DNA of 64,000 nucleotides, taken from assembly GCF_000499845.2 (NCBI RefSeq), contig NC_023750.2:33744823-33808822 (forward strand), written 5' to 3'. Each line of letters opens with the position of its first letter. Within the stretch, counting starts at the first letter, position 1. Source of the stretch: Phaseolus vulgaris (Eukaryota > Streptophyta > Magnoliopsida > Fabales > Fabaceae). Both the position numbers and the translations under genes were made by a program. Under the pieces are notes generated by a model. It was given only the letters and a program-made list of their open reading frames with translations, did no database searches and had not been told where the DNA came from. Positions 23,453 through 34,305 of the stretch are shown here, piece by piece.

Positions 23453-24400
23453 ATGCGAAAGAGCATAACAAGTAATATTAAGTCGACTCTTCCCAAAACT
23501 GATAGTGCAAAAGAATTTATGAAATTTGTGGAAGAGCGCTCCCAAACTACTGATAAGTCTCTTGTTGGGACATTAATGAGTACATTAACCACCATGGAAT
23601 TTGATGGTTCTCGTACTATGCACGAACATGTCATTGAAATGACTAATATTGCGGCAAGACTTAAGTCTATTGGAATGGCAGTGGATGAGAACTATAACAT
23701 GTTAGTTCAGGAAGAGACTAGATTGAAAAATCGAGGAAACCACTCTATACATTGTGTGAACAATCAGGGAGCTGGAAAGAAGGTCTTCAAGAAACATGGA
23801 AAGGGTAAAGGACCACTGAAGATAAATGAGTCCTCTACTAAGCTCCAGAAGAAGAATGACAAATGTCATTTCTGCAAGAAATCTGGACATTTCCAAAAGG
23901 ATTGTCTGAAACGTAATGTTTGGTTCGAAAAGAAGGGTAAGGATAATGCTTATTATGTATGTTTTGAATCAAACTTAACTGAAGTTCCACATAATTCTTG
24001 GTGGATTGATTCTGGATGCACAACTCATGTTTCTAACATGATGCAAGGATTCCTTTTAACCCGAACCATAAAGCCAAATGAAAAGTTTGTCTTCATGGGG
24101 AATAGAGAGAAGGTTCCAATCGAAGCAGTCGGGACTTATCGTTTAATCCTCGACATTGGATTTTTTTTAGACTTGATGGATGCTTTTTATGTACCTAGTA
24201 TATCTAGGAATATAGTTTCATTGTCTAAACTTGATGTTGCCGGATACTCTTTTAAATTTGGGAATGGATGTTTCAGTTTATATCAGCATACCTATTTGAT
24301 TGTATCTGGTACTCTTTATGATGGATTATATAGATTGAACCTTGATAATCTATATGTTGAAACTCTTATGACCTCGCATCATCATTTAAACGTAGTTTAG
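23453..24400 (+). pseudogene. Copia-2 gag-protease, 5' part missing
   Basis: The open frame starts MRKSITSNIKS inside gag; the N-terminal gag region expected upstream is not found in the leader. It contains EFMKFVEERSQ, the zinc knuckle CHFCKKSGHFQKDC, and the aspartic protease motif WWIDSGCTTHVS, then the GAG-pre-integrase lead-in. A junction at ENYNMLVQEETRLKN appears to have lost roughly 35 residues of gag in frame, because LVQ occurs twice in related proteins, before and after that stretch (inference). The frame ends TAG at 24398, where one base shift leads into the integrase frame. Confidence 0.82.
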
Positions 24401-26516
24401 TGAATGAATGTTCTGCTTTCTTGTGGCACAAACGTTTGGGACATATTTCCAAAGAAAGGATGGAGAGATTGGTAAAGAATGAAATACTTCCAAGTTTGGA
24501 TTTTACTAATCTGAATGTATGTGTGGATTGTATTAAAGGCAAACAAACAAAACACACAAAGAAGGGAGCCACAAGAAGTATTCAGCTTCTTGAAATTATA
24601 CACACTGATATATGTGGACCTTTTGATGCAAGTTCTTTCAATAAAGAAAGGTATTTTATCACCTTTATTGATGATTTTTCACGTTATGGTTATGTCTATT
24701 TACTGCATGAAAAATCGCAAGCAGTGAATGCCTTAGAAGTTTATATAAATGAAGTGAAAAGACAATTAGACAGAAAGGTGAAAATTGTCAGGTCAGATAG
24801 AGGTGGTGAATATTATGGAAAGTATGATGAAAGTGGACAACACCTTGGTCCGTTTGCTAAGTTCCTTGAGAGACGTGGTATTTGTGCTCAATACACAATG
24901 TCAGGTACACCACAACAAAATGGTGTTTCAGAAAGGCGTAATCGAACCTTAATGGATATGGTTAGGAGCATGTTAAGTAAGTCAACTGTACTTGTTTCAT
25001 TGTGGATGTATGCTTTAAAAACTGCCATGTATCTGTCGAACAGGGTTCCTAGTAAGGCAGTTCAAAAGACACCTTTTGAATTATGGACAGAAAGGAAACC
25101 CAGTTTGAGACACCTGCATGTTTGGGGATGTCAGGCAGAAGTCAGAATATACAATCCGCAAGAGAAGAAATTGGATGCAAGAACAATCAGTGGATATTTC
25201 ATTGGTTATCCAGCAAAGTCAAAAGGGTATATGTTTTACTGTCCTACCCATAGCACAAGAATTGTTGAATCTGGAAATGCATGGTTCATTGAAAATGGTG
25301 AAACCAATGGGAGTGATACTTCACAGAATGTGGAGATTAAGGAAGTTAGAGTACAAGTTCCTTTAACTAGTACCTCTACTTCAAGTATTGTTGTTCCTAA
25401 TGTAGTTGAATCACTCAACGATGAAGAAGAACAACAAATTAATGATCATGAAGTTAACAATGAACCTGTAGTAGAACAACCACAAGAAATAGTATTAAGA
25501 AGATCTCAAAGAGAAAGAAAGTCTGCTATTTCGAATGATTATGTGGTTTATCTACAAGAGTCAGAAAATGACTTAGGTATTGATAATGATCCAGTTTCAT
25601 TTTCAGACGCCATCAATGATGATAATTCTGATAAGTGGTTAGATGCCATGAAAGATGAGCTTAAATCAATGGCACAGAATGATGTATGGGACCTTATAGA
25701 ATTGCCAGAAGGATGCAAGAGAGTCGGGTGTAAATGGGTCTTTAAGACTAAACGTGACTCTCATGGCAATATCGAACGTTACAAGGCCCGACTTGTTCCC
25801 AAAGGTTTTACTCAAAAGGATGGCATTGATTATAAGGAAACATTTTCACCTGTTTCTAAGAAATATTATTCCTTTAGAATTATCATGGCATTAGTAGCTC
25901 ATTATGATCTTGAGTTGCATCAAATGGATGTCAAAACTGCCTATCTAAACAGGGATTTAGAAGAGGATGTTTATATGGACCAACCAATGGGGTTCATTGA
26001 AGAAGGAAAGGAACACATGGTGTGTAAACTTAAGAAATCAATATACGGGCATAAACAGGCTTCTAGGCAATGGTATCTTAAGTTCAATGATACTATTCTG
26101 TCCTTTGGGTTTAAGGAAAATATCGTTGATCGGTGTATATACCTGAAGGTCAGTGGGAGCAAGTTTACATTCTTGATTCTGTATGTTGATGATATCTTGC
26201 TTGCAACTAATGATCTTGGTCTAATAAGTGAGACTAAGAAGTTTCTCTCTAATAACTTTGAGATGAAAGATATGGGTGAGGCATACTATGTGATAGAAAT
26301 TGAAATATTCCATGACAGATCACAAGGACTGTTAGGTTTGTCTCAGAAAGCATATATTAATAAAGTTTTAGAGAGATTCAGAATGGATAAATGTTCGACA
26401 TCTCCTGTTCCAATACAGAAAGGAGACAAATTTAGTCTCATGCAATGTCCAAAGAATGACTTGGAACGGAAAAAGATGGAGAATATACCTTATGCATATA
26501 TTGTTGGGAGTTTAAT
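24385..26516 (+). pseudogene. Copia-2 integrase and reverse transcriptase
   Basis: A long open frame (710 or so codons) reads WHKRLGHISKERMERL and CVDCIKGKQ (zinc-binding HHCC of integrase). It continues with HTDICGPFD, RSDRGGEYYG and PQQNGVSERRNRT (acidic catalytic triad), then the linker and reverse transcriptase: KWVFKTKRDSHG, HQMDVKTAYLNRDLEEDVY and LYVDDILLATND. Compared with gag it is remarkably open. It is separated from gag-protease by a one-base frameshift near 24395. At 26516 coding continuity is broken by the Ty3/gypsy insertion, and pol resumes at 27143. Confidence 0.88.
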
Positions 26517-27142
26517 TGATATGAATCCAAGTAGACATGACAATAAAATTGGGAATTTAGGGTTACGGAACGGAATAAATTCAAAACAGTAACAATAAAA
26601 ACCTGGATAAAGGAAGGCGCCACAAACAAAGTTTGATAAGCCTAAGGATGATCGCCACAAGAATTTGTGGATTCTTGATAAGATCGCAAGATACATGGAA
26701 AAACCCTAGCAGAGAAACACTCTCTAAAATTATCAAAATATTCGTCCCTATTCTGAGGTTCAACAGTGTATAAATTACAAAGGTCTTTTCTTGTTTGTAA
26801 GAACATAAGACGAAACTACAATCCTTATATTTCAAGAAGGATCTTTTGTCCCAGTGGTTAAGTTGATACTTTCCATCTGGTTATGGGTTCAAATCCTACT
26901 TGAGGCAAAAATAATAATATCCTTATATTTTTAAGGATCCAAACATGTTGTGCATGTAATCAACGAAGTCTTTTTAAGTTGTGGGCAATTCGACAATTGT
27001 GCCTCCAAAATATTAGCCACCTTGTGCTGTAAAGTCTCTTGGGCCTTTTTAAGCCTTCCTCTTGTCATGGGTCCGCCTAAGTCTGGAATGGCTTGGTCAA
27101 GTTCCTCCTCACTATGCCCTTTGGTTTGGATGTCCTCATCAA
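26517..27142 (-). mobile_element. Ty3/gypsy fragment (pol tail plus LTR) inside copia-2 pol
   Basis: On the minus strand the first part (27142-26931) reads DLGGPMTRGRLKKAQETLQ, the 'GPMTR.R.K' tail typical of plant Ty3/gypsy polyproteins, followed by a stop. The rest, down to 26517, is non-coding and LTR-like: it contains 'tagggtttttccatgtatct' and ends ...TCATATCA, i.e. with CA. No protease, reverse transcriptase or second LTR is present, so it is a partial copy. Confidence 0.65.
26844..26918 (+). mobile_element. tRNA-like SINE or retroposed tRNA fragment
   Basis: It has an RNA polymerase III A-box-like segment (tgtcccagtggttaag, near 26848) and a perfect B box GGTTCAAATCC at 26886-26896, then an A-rich tail (aaaaataataat). 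It is bounded by a long target duplication: 26821-26843 (atccttatatttcaag...) and 26919-26939 (atccttatatttttaagg...). The arms do not pair as a functional acceptor stem, so it is a retroposed copy rather than a working tRNA. It lies inside the Ty3/gypsy fragment. Confidence 0.6.
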
Positions 27143-27827
27143 ATGGAGAATATACCTTATGCATCTATTGTTGGGAGTTTAATGTATGCTCAAACTTGTA
27201 CACGACCAGATATTAGTTTTGCAGTTGGTAGATACCAGAGTAATCCAGGATTGGATCATTGGAAAGCTGCAAAGAAAGTTTTAAGATACTTGCAAGGAAC
27301 GAAGGATCACATGCTTACTTATAAAAGATCTGATCATCTTGAGGTGATTGGATATACAGATTCAGATTTTCCTGGCTGTGTGGATACACGAAAGTCTACT
27401 TTTGGTTATGTGTATCTTTTAGCCGGAGGAGCGATTTCGTGAAAAAGTGCGAAGCAAACAGTCATTGCTGCATCCACCATGGATGGAGGTTGAATTTGTG
27501 GCATGCTTTGAGGCCACAGTTCAGGCTAATTGGTTGCAGAATTTTGTTTCAGGACTTGGAATTGTTAACAGTATTGCCAAGCCGCTGAGAATTTATTGTG
27601 ATAACTCCGCAACTGTCTTCTTTTCTAAAAATGACAAGTATTCCAAAGGTGCTAAACATATGGAATTGAAATACTTTGCCGTTAAAGAAGAAGTTCAGAA
27701 ACATAGAGTGTCAATAGAACATATTAGCACTGATCTTATGATTGCTGACCCTTTAACAAAAGGGTTACCGCCCAAAACATTTACTGGTCATGTTGTAAAT
27801 ATGGGCATTATGTCTACTAGTGAATGA
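27143..27827 (+). pseudogene. Copia-2 pol C-terminus (RNase H), frameshifted
   Basis: Resumes with VGSLMYAQTCTRPDISFAVG and TDSDFPGCVDTRKST. An in-frame TGA at 27440-27442 stands where a Trp codon is expected (AGGAIS-stop). A small insertion near 27483 shifts the frame before VEFVACFEATVQA, RIYCDNSATVFFSKN, KHMELKYFAVKEEVQ and ADPLTKGLPPKTF. These are the RNase H catalytic regions and the conserved end of copia pol. The natural end is the stop after STSE at about 27827. Confidence 0.85.
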
Positions 27828-28200
27828 TGAATGTTGTTATTAATGCTTATTTGACACTCTGAGCTCATTGAATAAATAAAGTTTCTGAAATTTATGTTTT
27901 CTACTTATGTATATGCATGTAAATTATGTTGTGGAAAACAAATTATGTTGTTATTGATGAAAATGACATTATGTTTGAACCTATTATGGATTTCTCATTA
28001 TAAAGTCATATTAAGGAGAAAGGATGATATAGTAGTACATGGAAGGAAATGTGTCGATTGAAATGACATGTAACCGCCATGACTCTTATTATTTATGTAT
28101 CCTTGATTATGATTAATGATAGAACCAATTTATGTAAGGCCTTTTAAATGCGCATTTATGTAATTATTAAATCATGAAAGTATTATAACTCATATGAGTC

Positions 28201-28648
28201 AAGTGGGAGAATGTAAGAAATTATGTAAATTAATTTCTATAAAGTGACTCACATGACTTAGAGTTTGGGCTTTGGGCCCAAATATGATTTAATAATAATA
28301 ATAGAATAAAGGGCCCATTGGTTAACATGAGAAATATATATTTGATGATATACCTAATGAAAACCTACATCTGATGGAGATTGGGTACTAAAGGTTATAG
28401 GGTTCTGTCTCTGCAAATAATAGTTGTCTCACTGTTAACCATCACGAAAGTGTGTGACAAGTACGGAATTGCTAAGAGATAGATTGGGACAAAGGAGATA
28501 AAGTAACTGCTCAATTAGGATCACTCATGGATCAAGGTCCTATTCCTTCTTGATTGTATGATTAAGTGAGAATCATGATAATGATAAGATCTATTTGTGA
28601 ACATAATTGTATGTGTTCAATTTACGTTTATTCATGTTTTGATTTACA
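28201..28648 (+). repeat. Polypurine tract and 3' LTR of copia-2
   Basis: AAGTGGGAGA at 28201-28210 is followed by the LTR TGTAAGAAATT (28212) to GATTTACA (28648), 437 bp. It matches the left LTR throughout. Confidence 0.82.
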
Positions 28649-28757
28649 CATATCACTAAGTTGTTGGATCAACAATTCAAAATTAAGAATTTAGGGAACC
28701 TCACATACTTCTTGGGACTGGAAGTGGCACGCAAAAAAGAAAGTACACATTATATCT
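28649..28757 (+). pseudogene. Copia-0 reverse transcriptase fragment
   Basis: Reads HITKLLDQQFKIKNLGNL then TYFLGLEVARKK, the part of plant copia reverse transcriptase after YVDD. The coding begins exactly where the copia-2 LTR ends and stops exactly where the copia-3 LTR begins. The continuation DLLHETGMLDCAPMPTP is at 36653 on the same strand. It is therefore a sliver of the outer element copia-0, most of whose middle has been deleted. Confidence 0.78.
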
Positions 28758-29861
28758 TGTTGGAATTAATGACTTTAAACAAGAAGGGGGGTGAATTGTT
28801 TTTCAAAAGATTTTCCCAAATATCGAATAAGAATAAACCTTTATCAAACAATCACAGATTAAGCAATCAAGGAAGGCAATCAAACAATGTAAAAGAAATT
28901 GTTTGCAGAATTTCAATCGGTTCAAACTTCGTTTTAACCGGTTGTTTATAGCATAAACAAAAGCATAATTAAAATAAACAGTTTATAAGGAGTGAGAGAG
29001 AGAGAGATTACTCAGCCAATTTATATTGGTTCACTCAACCTTGAGCTACATCCAATTCCCACAACAACCATTGGGTTCCACTAGTAATCAACCACAGATT
29101 ACAAACCACACAACCACAAAGAGGTGATCTTGATACCACAAGAACCACTCACCCTCTTTGTCAAACACACACCTCTAGTCAGAACACCCTCTGACTTTAC
29201 AGGAATTCCACACACTTTACAAGTTTATAAAAGAACAAATACAAGAATCGTGAAAGGAACAGAATAGACCTGAGTTTACAGGAAACACAAAGCTCCTAAG
29301 ATCAGACTTTGAACCAGTGCAAAGCTATTAAGCAATCTTGCAAAAAAACTCTTGAAAAAAAATTTTAAAATCAATCCCTATCTCACTGTATTTGATATCT
29401 TGTTGTTTTATTTTTGCTTTGAAAGAAAAGCCATATTTATAGCTCTCAAAACTAGTCGTTCAAGGCAGCAATCATGAGCCAAAACAGTTAAGATTTGATT
29501 GCAAAATAGATTAACAGGTTTTCAAAAAGCTATTATAAAAATATGACAATCAATCGGTTGAAAATTCGTTTTAACTGATTGAATCAGTTAGTTAGTTATT
29601 TAACCAAGTCAAAAACATATTTAAAACCTTCAAACAATCCAAGTGACAAACAACCGCTTGTTTCGTGGTTTCAACCGATTGTTTTTCTCTTTGCGTAGAA
29701 AACCACTTTTCTCTGTTTAAAAAAGATTGATCAAGCTTGTGCAAGGGACTAGGAATGATTTGTACAAGAATTCTAAACAACCTAGACTAAGCCCAAACCA
29801 AAAGCAGCATAGCTTCAACCTTCATCAAAGATTTGAAACATCAAAGCTCACATGCTCTACA
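28758..29861 (-). repeat. 3' LTR of copia-3
   Basis: TGTTGGAATT...GCTCTACA in plus orientation, 1104 bp. The adjoining 'atctccgcctattt' (29862-29875) is the polypurine tract read on the minus strand. It contains repeated AACCGGTTGTTT-like motifs, also seen in gag of this element. Confidence 0.82.
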
Positions 29862-29875
29862 ATCTCCGCCTATTT

Positions 29876-30373
29876 GATGGAGACAAATCCTTGGTATGCT
29901 TTTTGGAATGTTCTTGTTTAGAATCTATATAACCTGCATTCATAAGCAAACATAGACATACAGGATAATCTATTCCAATCAAACAGGCACCACAAACCAG
30001 TTTCCACTAGGTGATTTCCAAAGAGGAACATAAGCCAAATCAAAGTGTGAAACCAGTCAAAAATACAAAGGTGCAACATAGATAAATAATCGGTTAAAAT
30101 TTTGTATCAAAGTTTCAATTTCAAATAAAAACCAGTTATAGCAATGTTCAAAAGAAAAAATAAGTGCAAATATTAGAACATTACATATCCCAAACACTTC
30201 TCCCCCTATTTGTCTTCACAAATAGACAAAAGGAATGATAAAAAAACAGCATAAAATGGAAACAGAAATTGTTTATAAACATAAACCAACAATTTAAAAT
30301 GATGGATTGTTACCTCCCCATACTGTAGGTCCATAAGTTGATTCTGGATTTCTTCAATCTGCTCATCCAAGGT
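29876..30373. other. Untranslated 3' region of copia-3
   Basis: Non-coding sequence between the polypurine tract and the end of the extra ORF. The decayed C-terminal codons of that ORF probably continue to about 30320 past a stop. Confidence 0.5.
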
Positions 30374-31466
30374 CTAGAACCTTGAATCCATATTTTTGAA
30401 CCTTGACTCACAAAAATCATGGAGATTTCTCTGATTTTCAGCAAAAATGTCCATGCGGTTTATCATAAGCCTCTCAAAAGGAGACATTGAAGTCATCCTT
30501 TCTCCAAAGTGATCACCATTGGCACTAGCCTCATGAGTCTCAGCAGAAGGTTCCTCTTGAGTTGTTGCTGCTTCAGGTTCTTCGCCATCATTGGTTCCAC
30601 TAGGGCCAGCTTGGTCACCATCCTTGCTAACCCATCTCCCACCAATCTTAGTAAATCTCATCTTGCTTAGGGATCCACTGTTGATCTCACTTGAAGGCTT
30701 GATAATTTCAGCCAGCTCTTCTTCAATATCCACTTCAAAATAATGTAGAAATTTAGAAATCAATATTGCATAGTGATAGTGGAAGTCACTTAACCTTGTA
30801 GCTTTTTGCATATCATCCTTGATGGTGTGGATCCAGTTGATCTTCACTTTGTTCATAATGCAGTAGATTCACAACAAGTCTTCTTCAGAGAGAGTGGAAT
30901 GATTGCTCCCCCTTGGTGTGATAATCCATGACACAATGAAGGCAATGAGCCTTTCATCAAGTTTCAGCCCTCCAACAGAAAAGTTTTTTACCTTGGAGAG
31001 GGGGTTTTTGAGACAATTCTTGTAGAATTGCATCTTATTGAACTCTTTTATCACCCCTAGATTGCATTTTTTTAATCCTTACTCCAGAAAACTCCAGTCT
31101 AGTTACAGCAGCCCACACATCATTGGTGATAACCATATCCACCCCCTTCACATGAGAGTTAAGAGTGTCACCATTGAATTGGAGGTTAGTGTAAAATACC
31201 TTTACCAAGTCTGGATAGATGTTTCCAAAGAGTTCAAGAAATCTTTTCAGCCTTTGCTCCTTGAGAAGACTTCTCACCACAGTCAAGTTTTGTTGCTTCA
31301 TCCATGTGAAAGAGACAAGCTTTGGTGTGTTCACAATCTTCCTACTTGTTTCATGTAGATACTTGTCAATCAATTCTGATTCTCTTGAGAACCAACCTTC
31401 CAGCTTTTCACCACTCCTTACAGCTCTTGTTTTCATTCTCTTAGAGGATGGAGGAGTTGCAGCCAT
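30374..31466 (-). pseudogene. Extra ORF of copia-3, homologous to that of copia-1, frameshifted
   Basis: Begins MAATPPSSKRMKTRAVRSGE, again a basic N-terminus, and then tracks the copia-1 ORF: YPDLVKVFYTNL, NSHVKGVDM, EFNKMQFYKNCL, ITPRGSNHSTL, YAILISKFLHYFEVD, an acidic linker, and FERLMINRMD followed by a likely coiled coil. It is broken by a frameshift near 31060, a TGA at about 30866-30868 where copia-1 is open, and an early TAG at 30374. The shared blocks between two diverged elements suggest the protein was once under selection. No membrane segment or signal peptide is seen. Confidence 0.7.
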
Positions 31467-31489
31467 AGTTCAGTTTAGAGAAGGATGAG

Positions 31490-32258
31490 CAAACTGCAAA
31501 AACAAATTTAGAGCAGAGAGAAAAAGGAAGAAAAACATATTGCTCTTTGTGAGAATAACAACAAATCACTTCTACATATATAGCCAAAACATCTGGTCAA
31601 AGTTGGCATTTATTGGGTTATTTTTTAAAAACATAAAAGAGAATCAAATCATAGTTATAAAGTTGTTTTTGTCAGTCAAAACAGAAAACATATGTTGATT
31701 TGACCAAACTTTAAGAGCAGTTTTAATTTCCAAGATTTAGAAGAATCTGATTCTTAAATAGCAGTTATTACAAAGATATTTTGTTTTCAAAGCAGTAATT
31801 AAGGTATTGTTGACCAAAAAAATAACATTGGGTTTAAGCAGAATAATAAAATCAGAGCTCACAAATTTAAAACATATTTGACTGACATAGCAGAAACAAT
31901 CAGTTGATTTTTTGTATTGGTATAATTTTTTTATTTTTGTTTTTTTTAAAATACCAAATTCTATTAATAGTCATTGGATATACAAGCATTCAGGTTTTAA
32001 AGCGCATAGATTTGTGTAGAAACAGAATGAACACAAAGCAAACATAATCCAAACACAAAATGATGAAAATTCAGAATTGGATTTGGAATAAAATGTTCAA
32101 CAATAAGAAGAACAAAGAGTTATTCTTCAAGATTTTAAAGTACACATATCAAAGTAGTACATAATGTCATAATAAGGCATTGTCTTGCAAAAGTGCTTCC
32201 AAGAGATCCTGATCTTACTGACCCTGTGGAATAAAAAATTTGAAACAAAAAAAACTTG
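31490..32258. other. Non-coding segment where pol should be in copia-3
   Basis: In copia-1 this interval (between gag and the extra ORF) holds about 3 kb of pol. Here there are about 770 bp of A/T-rich sequence with stops in all frames and no DSG protease, DD-E integrase or YVDD motif. Confidence 0.7.
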
Positions 32259-32452
32259 TTAAATCACAAGATTTGATCCTTTAAAGAACTTGGGACCTTT
32301 TATGTTACATTTATCCTTGGAACCATCAAAGTTCCTTGGAATCCATTTAAATATTCCTTTAGGAACAAGAGATTTTCGAAACTTGCGAAATCTAACTGAA
32401 TGACCTCTCTTCATACAGTAAAAACATGTAACAACCGGTTGTTTCGTTCATT

Positions 32453-33430
32453 CACTAGTGCAGACAGGCCAAATGAGTGCGGCTATTTTACATTTACAAG
32501 GGCGGTTATATAGCCGCACTTGATCAGCACGCATTCTTAAATCAGAGATTTACAAGTGCGGTTATTTAGTCACATTCGTAAATGTGATTTATAAATGCAG
32601 CTATGGTAAATAGCCGCATTCTTATTTAATTTAAAAAATAAAAATAAAACCCTAAACCCTAAGGCAGCAATAGCGGTGGCAGCAACAACAACGGAGCAAA
32701 TACGGCATAGCAAAAATCCAAACAGCAGGCAATGAAGCTGGTGACCTTCGTCAATACAAGAAAACAAATAAATAAGAGAAACAAAAAATATATATATAAA
32801 TCAATGGTGAAGAAGAAAGGGAACTCGAAAAGAACTTACAGTGGCACAAAGAAGACAATGAAGGCTCGTAGAAAACAAGAGAAAGCACGAGAGCATAAAC
32901 AAAAGAGAAAATGAAGCATCAGAGAACCCTTCACCAATGCAAGAAAACAAACAAATAAACAAGTGAAACAGAAAAAAATTATAAACCATTGGTGAAGAAG
33001 AAAGAGAGCGAATCAAAACGAACTTACATTGGTACGAGAACACAATGAAACTCGCAGGAGAGAGGAACATCATAGCAGAAACAAAGAGAAAGGCAAAAAA
33101 AGAAGAAAGTATGAAAGCGTAAGTGGCGCGCTTCAAAATTAGGGTAAAAAATGATTTAAGAATGCCGCATTCTTAAATCATGCTCTTTGATTTACGAATG
33201 CGGCTATTTAAATAGCCGCTTTCGTAAATCATGCGCTTTGATTTAAGAATGCGGCTATTTAAATAGCCGCATTCATAAATCATGTGTTTTGATTTAAGAA
33301 TGCGGCTATTTAAATAGCCGCATTCGTAAATGAAATTAATTTAAAAAATGCCACCGCGTTTTGAATGACAGCGACTAACCCTAAAACCGCATTAAATAAA
33401 TAGTCGTTGTTTATACATTTTGTGCTAGTG
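32453..33430. mobile_element. Non-autonomous CACTA transposon with palindromic subterminal repeats
   Basis: It begins CACTAGTGCAGACAGG and ends TTTTGTGCTAGTG. The 3-bp flanks are att and ttt. Both subterminal zones are built of motifs like 'tgcggctatttaaatagccg', which is self-complementary and repeated at least four times near 33180-33330 and in variant form near 32500-32620. Such arrays are transposase-binding sites in the En/Spm superfamily (family knowledge). The middle holds a roughly 190-bp direct repeat (about 32723-32905 and 32915-33110). The frames inside are not genes. Confidence 0.75.
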
Positions 33431-34305
33431 TTTTAACCGGTTGTTTGTCTAGCACTGATAAAAAAGATTTTGACATTCCATTTCCTTTTTTTTTTGGATA
33501 AAAGCCTAAACCTTTTTTTCCAAAGACACAATTTTGAGATGCAAGAACATTCTCAAAGTTTGATTTTCCAGTGGTAAGTTTATCCATAGTTTTCAAAAGA
33601 TAATGAATCTTTCTTTCAAGATTTTCACAATTTTCACAAAACTTTGAGTCACAACTGCAAGTGGAGTTTTTGTAAATCAAATCAAGGTTTTCAAAATCAA
33701 CTTTATATTTTTCCAACTCTTCTTCCAATGTTGGTAGTAATGGTTACCTTTGATTGAAGAAGATGAACTCACACTTCTAGATACAGATGCTTTCAAACAC
33801 AAGTTTGCTTCTTCATCTTCAGAAGAACTAGAGGAGGATACCTCATTATCATCCCATGCTATATATGCCTTCTTTGTTTTTCCTTTTCTTTCACTTTTGA
33901 AATCTGTTTTTTCCTTGCTTTCATTATTGGGGCTCTCAACTTTGATGTGACCCTGTTCACCACAACCATAACAAGTATATTTGTTAAGATTAAAATCATT
34001 TGGCTTTTTGTACCTCTTTGAAGCTTGGCCTTTATTCTTTTTCAAGAATTTGCTAAACTTCCTTGACAACAAGCTCATGGTGTCTTCATCACAATCACTT
34101 GAGTCTTGTTGCCTTTTCTGGTTGATAGCTTTGAGTGCAATGCCTTTGTTGTGTTTGTCCTCACTCTCTTGGACAACCAACCTATTCATCTCAAGCTCAT
34201 GCTCCCTTAGCTTACCAAACAAAGAAGCAGTTGTCATTGATGTTAAGTCCTTTGATTTTGAGATGGCAGTGACCTTTGGTTGCCATGTTCTATCAAGACA
34301 CTTCA

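Larger units (their letters stand above)
26476..27183 (+). repeat. 41-bp direct duplication flanking the Ty3/gypsy fragment
   Basis: Positions 26476-26516 and 27143-27183 are identical except for one base (gcatat/gcatct) and both encode pol residues MENIPYA.IVGSL. Integrase normally duplicates 5 bp, so this is not a standard target duplication. Confidence 0.85.
21306..28648 (+). mobile_element. Copia-2: Ty1/copia retrotransposon, degraded, with an internal Ty3 fragment
   Basis: Two similar LTRs (21306-21754 and 28212-28648, both TGTAAGAAATT...TTACA) flank a primer site, a 1.7-kb leader, gag, protease, integrase, reverse transcriptase and RNase H in copia order. A 626-bp Ty3/gypsy fragment lies between the reverse transcriptase and RNase H parts. 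The sequence immediately left of the left LTR is copia-2 tail, not host DNA, so no target duplication can be recognised; catat follows the right LTR. Confidence 0.85.

Noticed and set aside
26841..26908. tRNA gene
   Set aside because: A and B boxes are present, but the acceptor arms do not pair and long target duplications flank it, so it is a retroposed copy.
26931..27164. 77-codon minus-strand frame considered as a small host gene
   Set aside because: The GGPMTRGRLKKAQ motif marks it as a Ty3/gypsy polyprotein tail, and it runs into duplicated copia sequence.
32801..33136. 111-codon hydrophobic frame that could be mistaken for a membrane protein
   Set aside because: It lies inside a non-autonomous CACTA element and crosses its internal direct repeat; low-complexity Phe/Ser/Leu translation.
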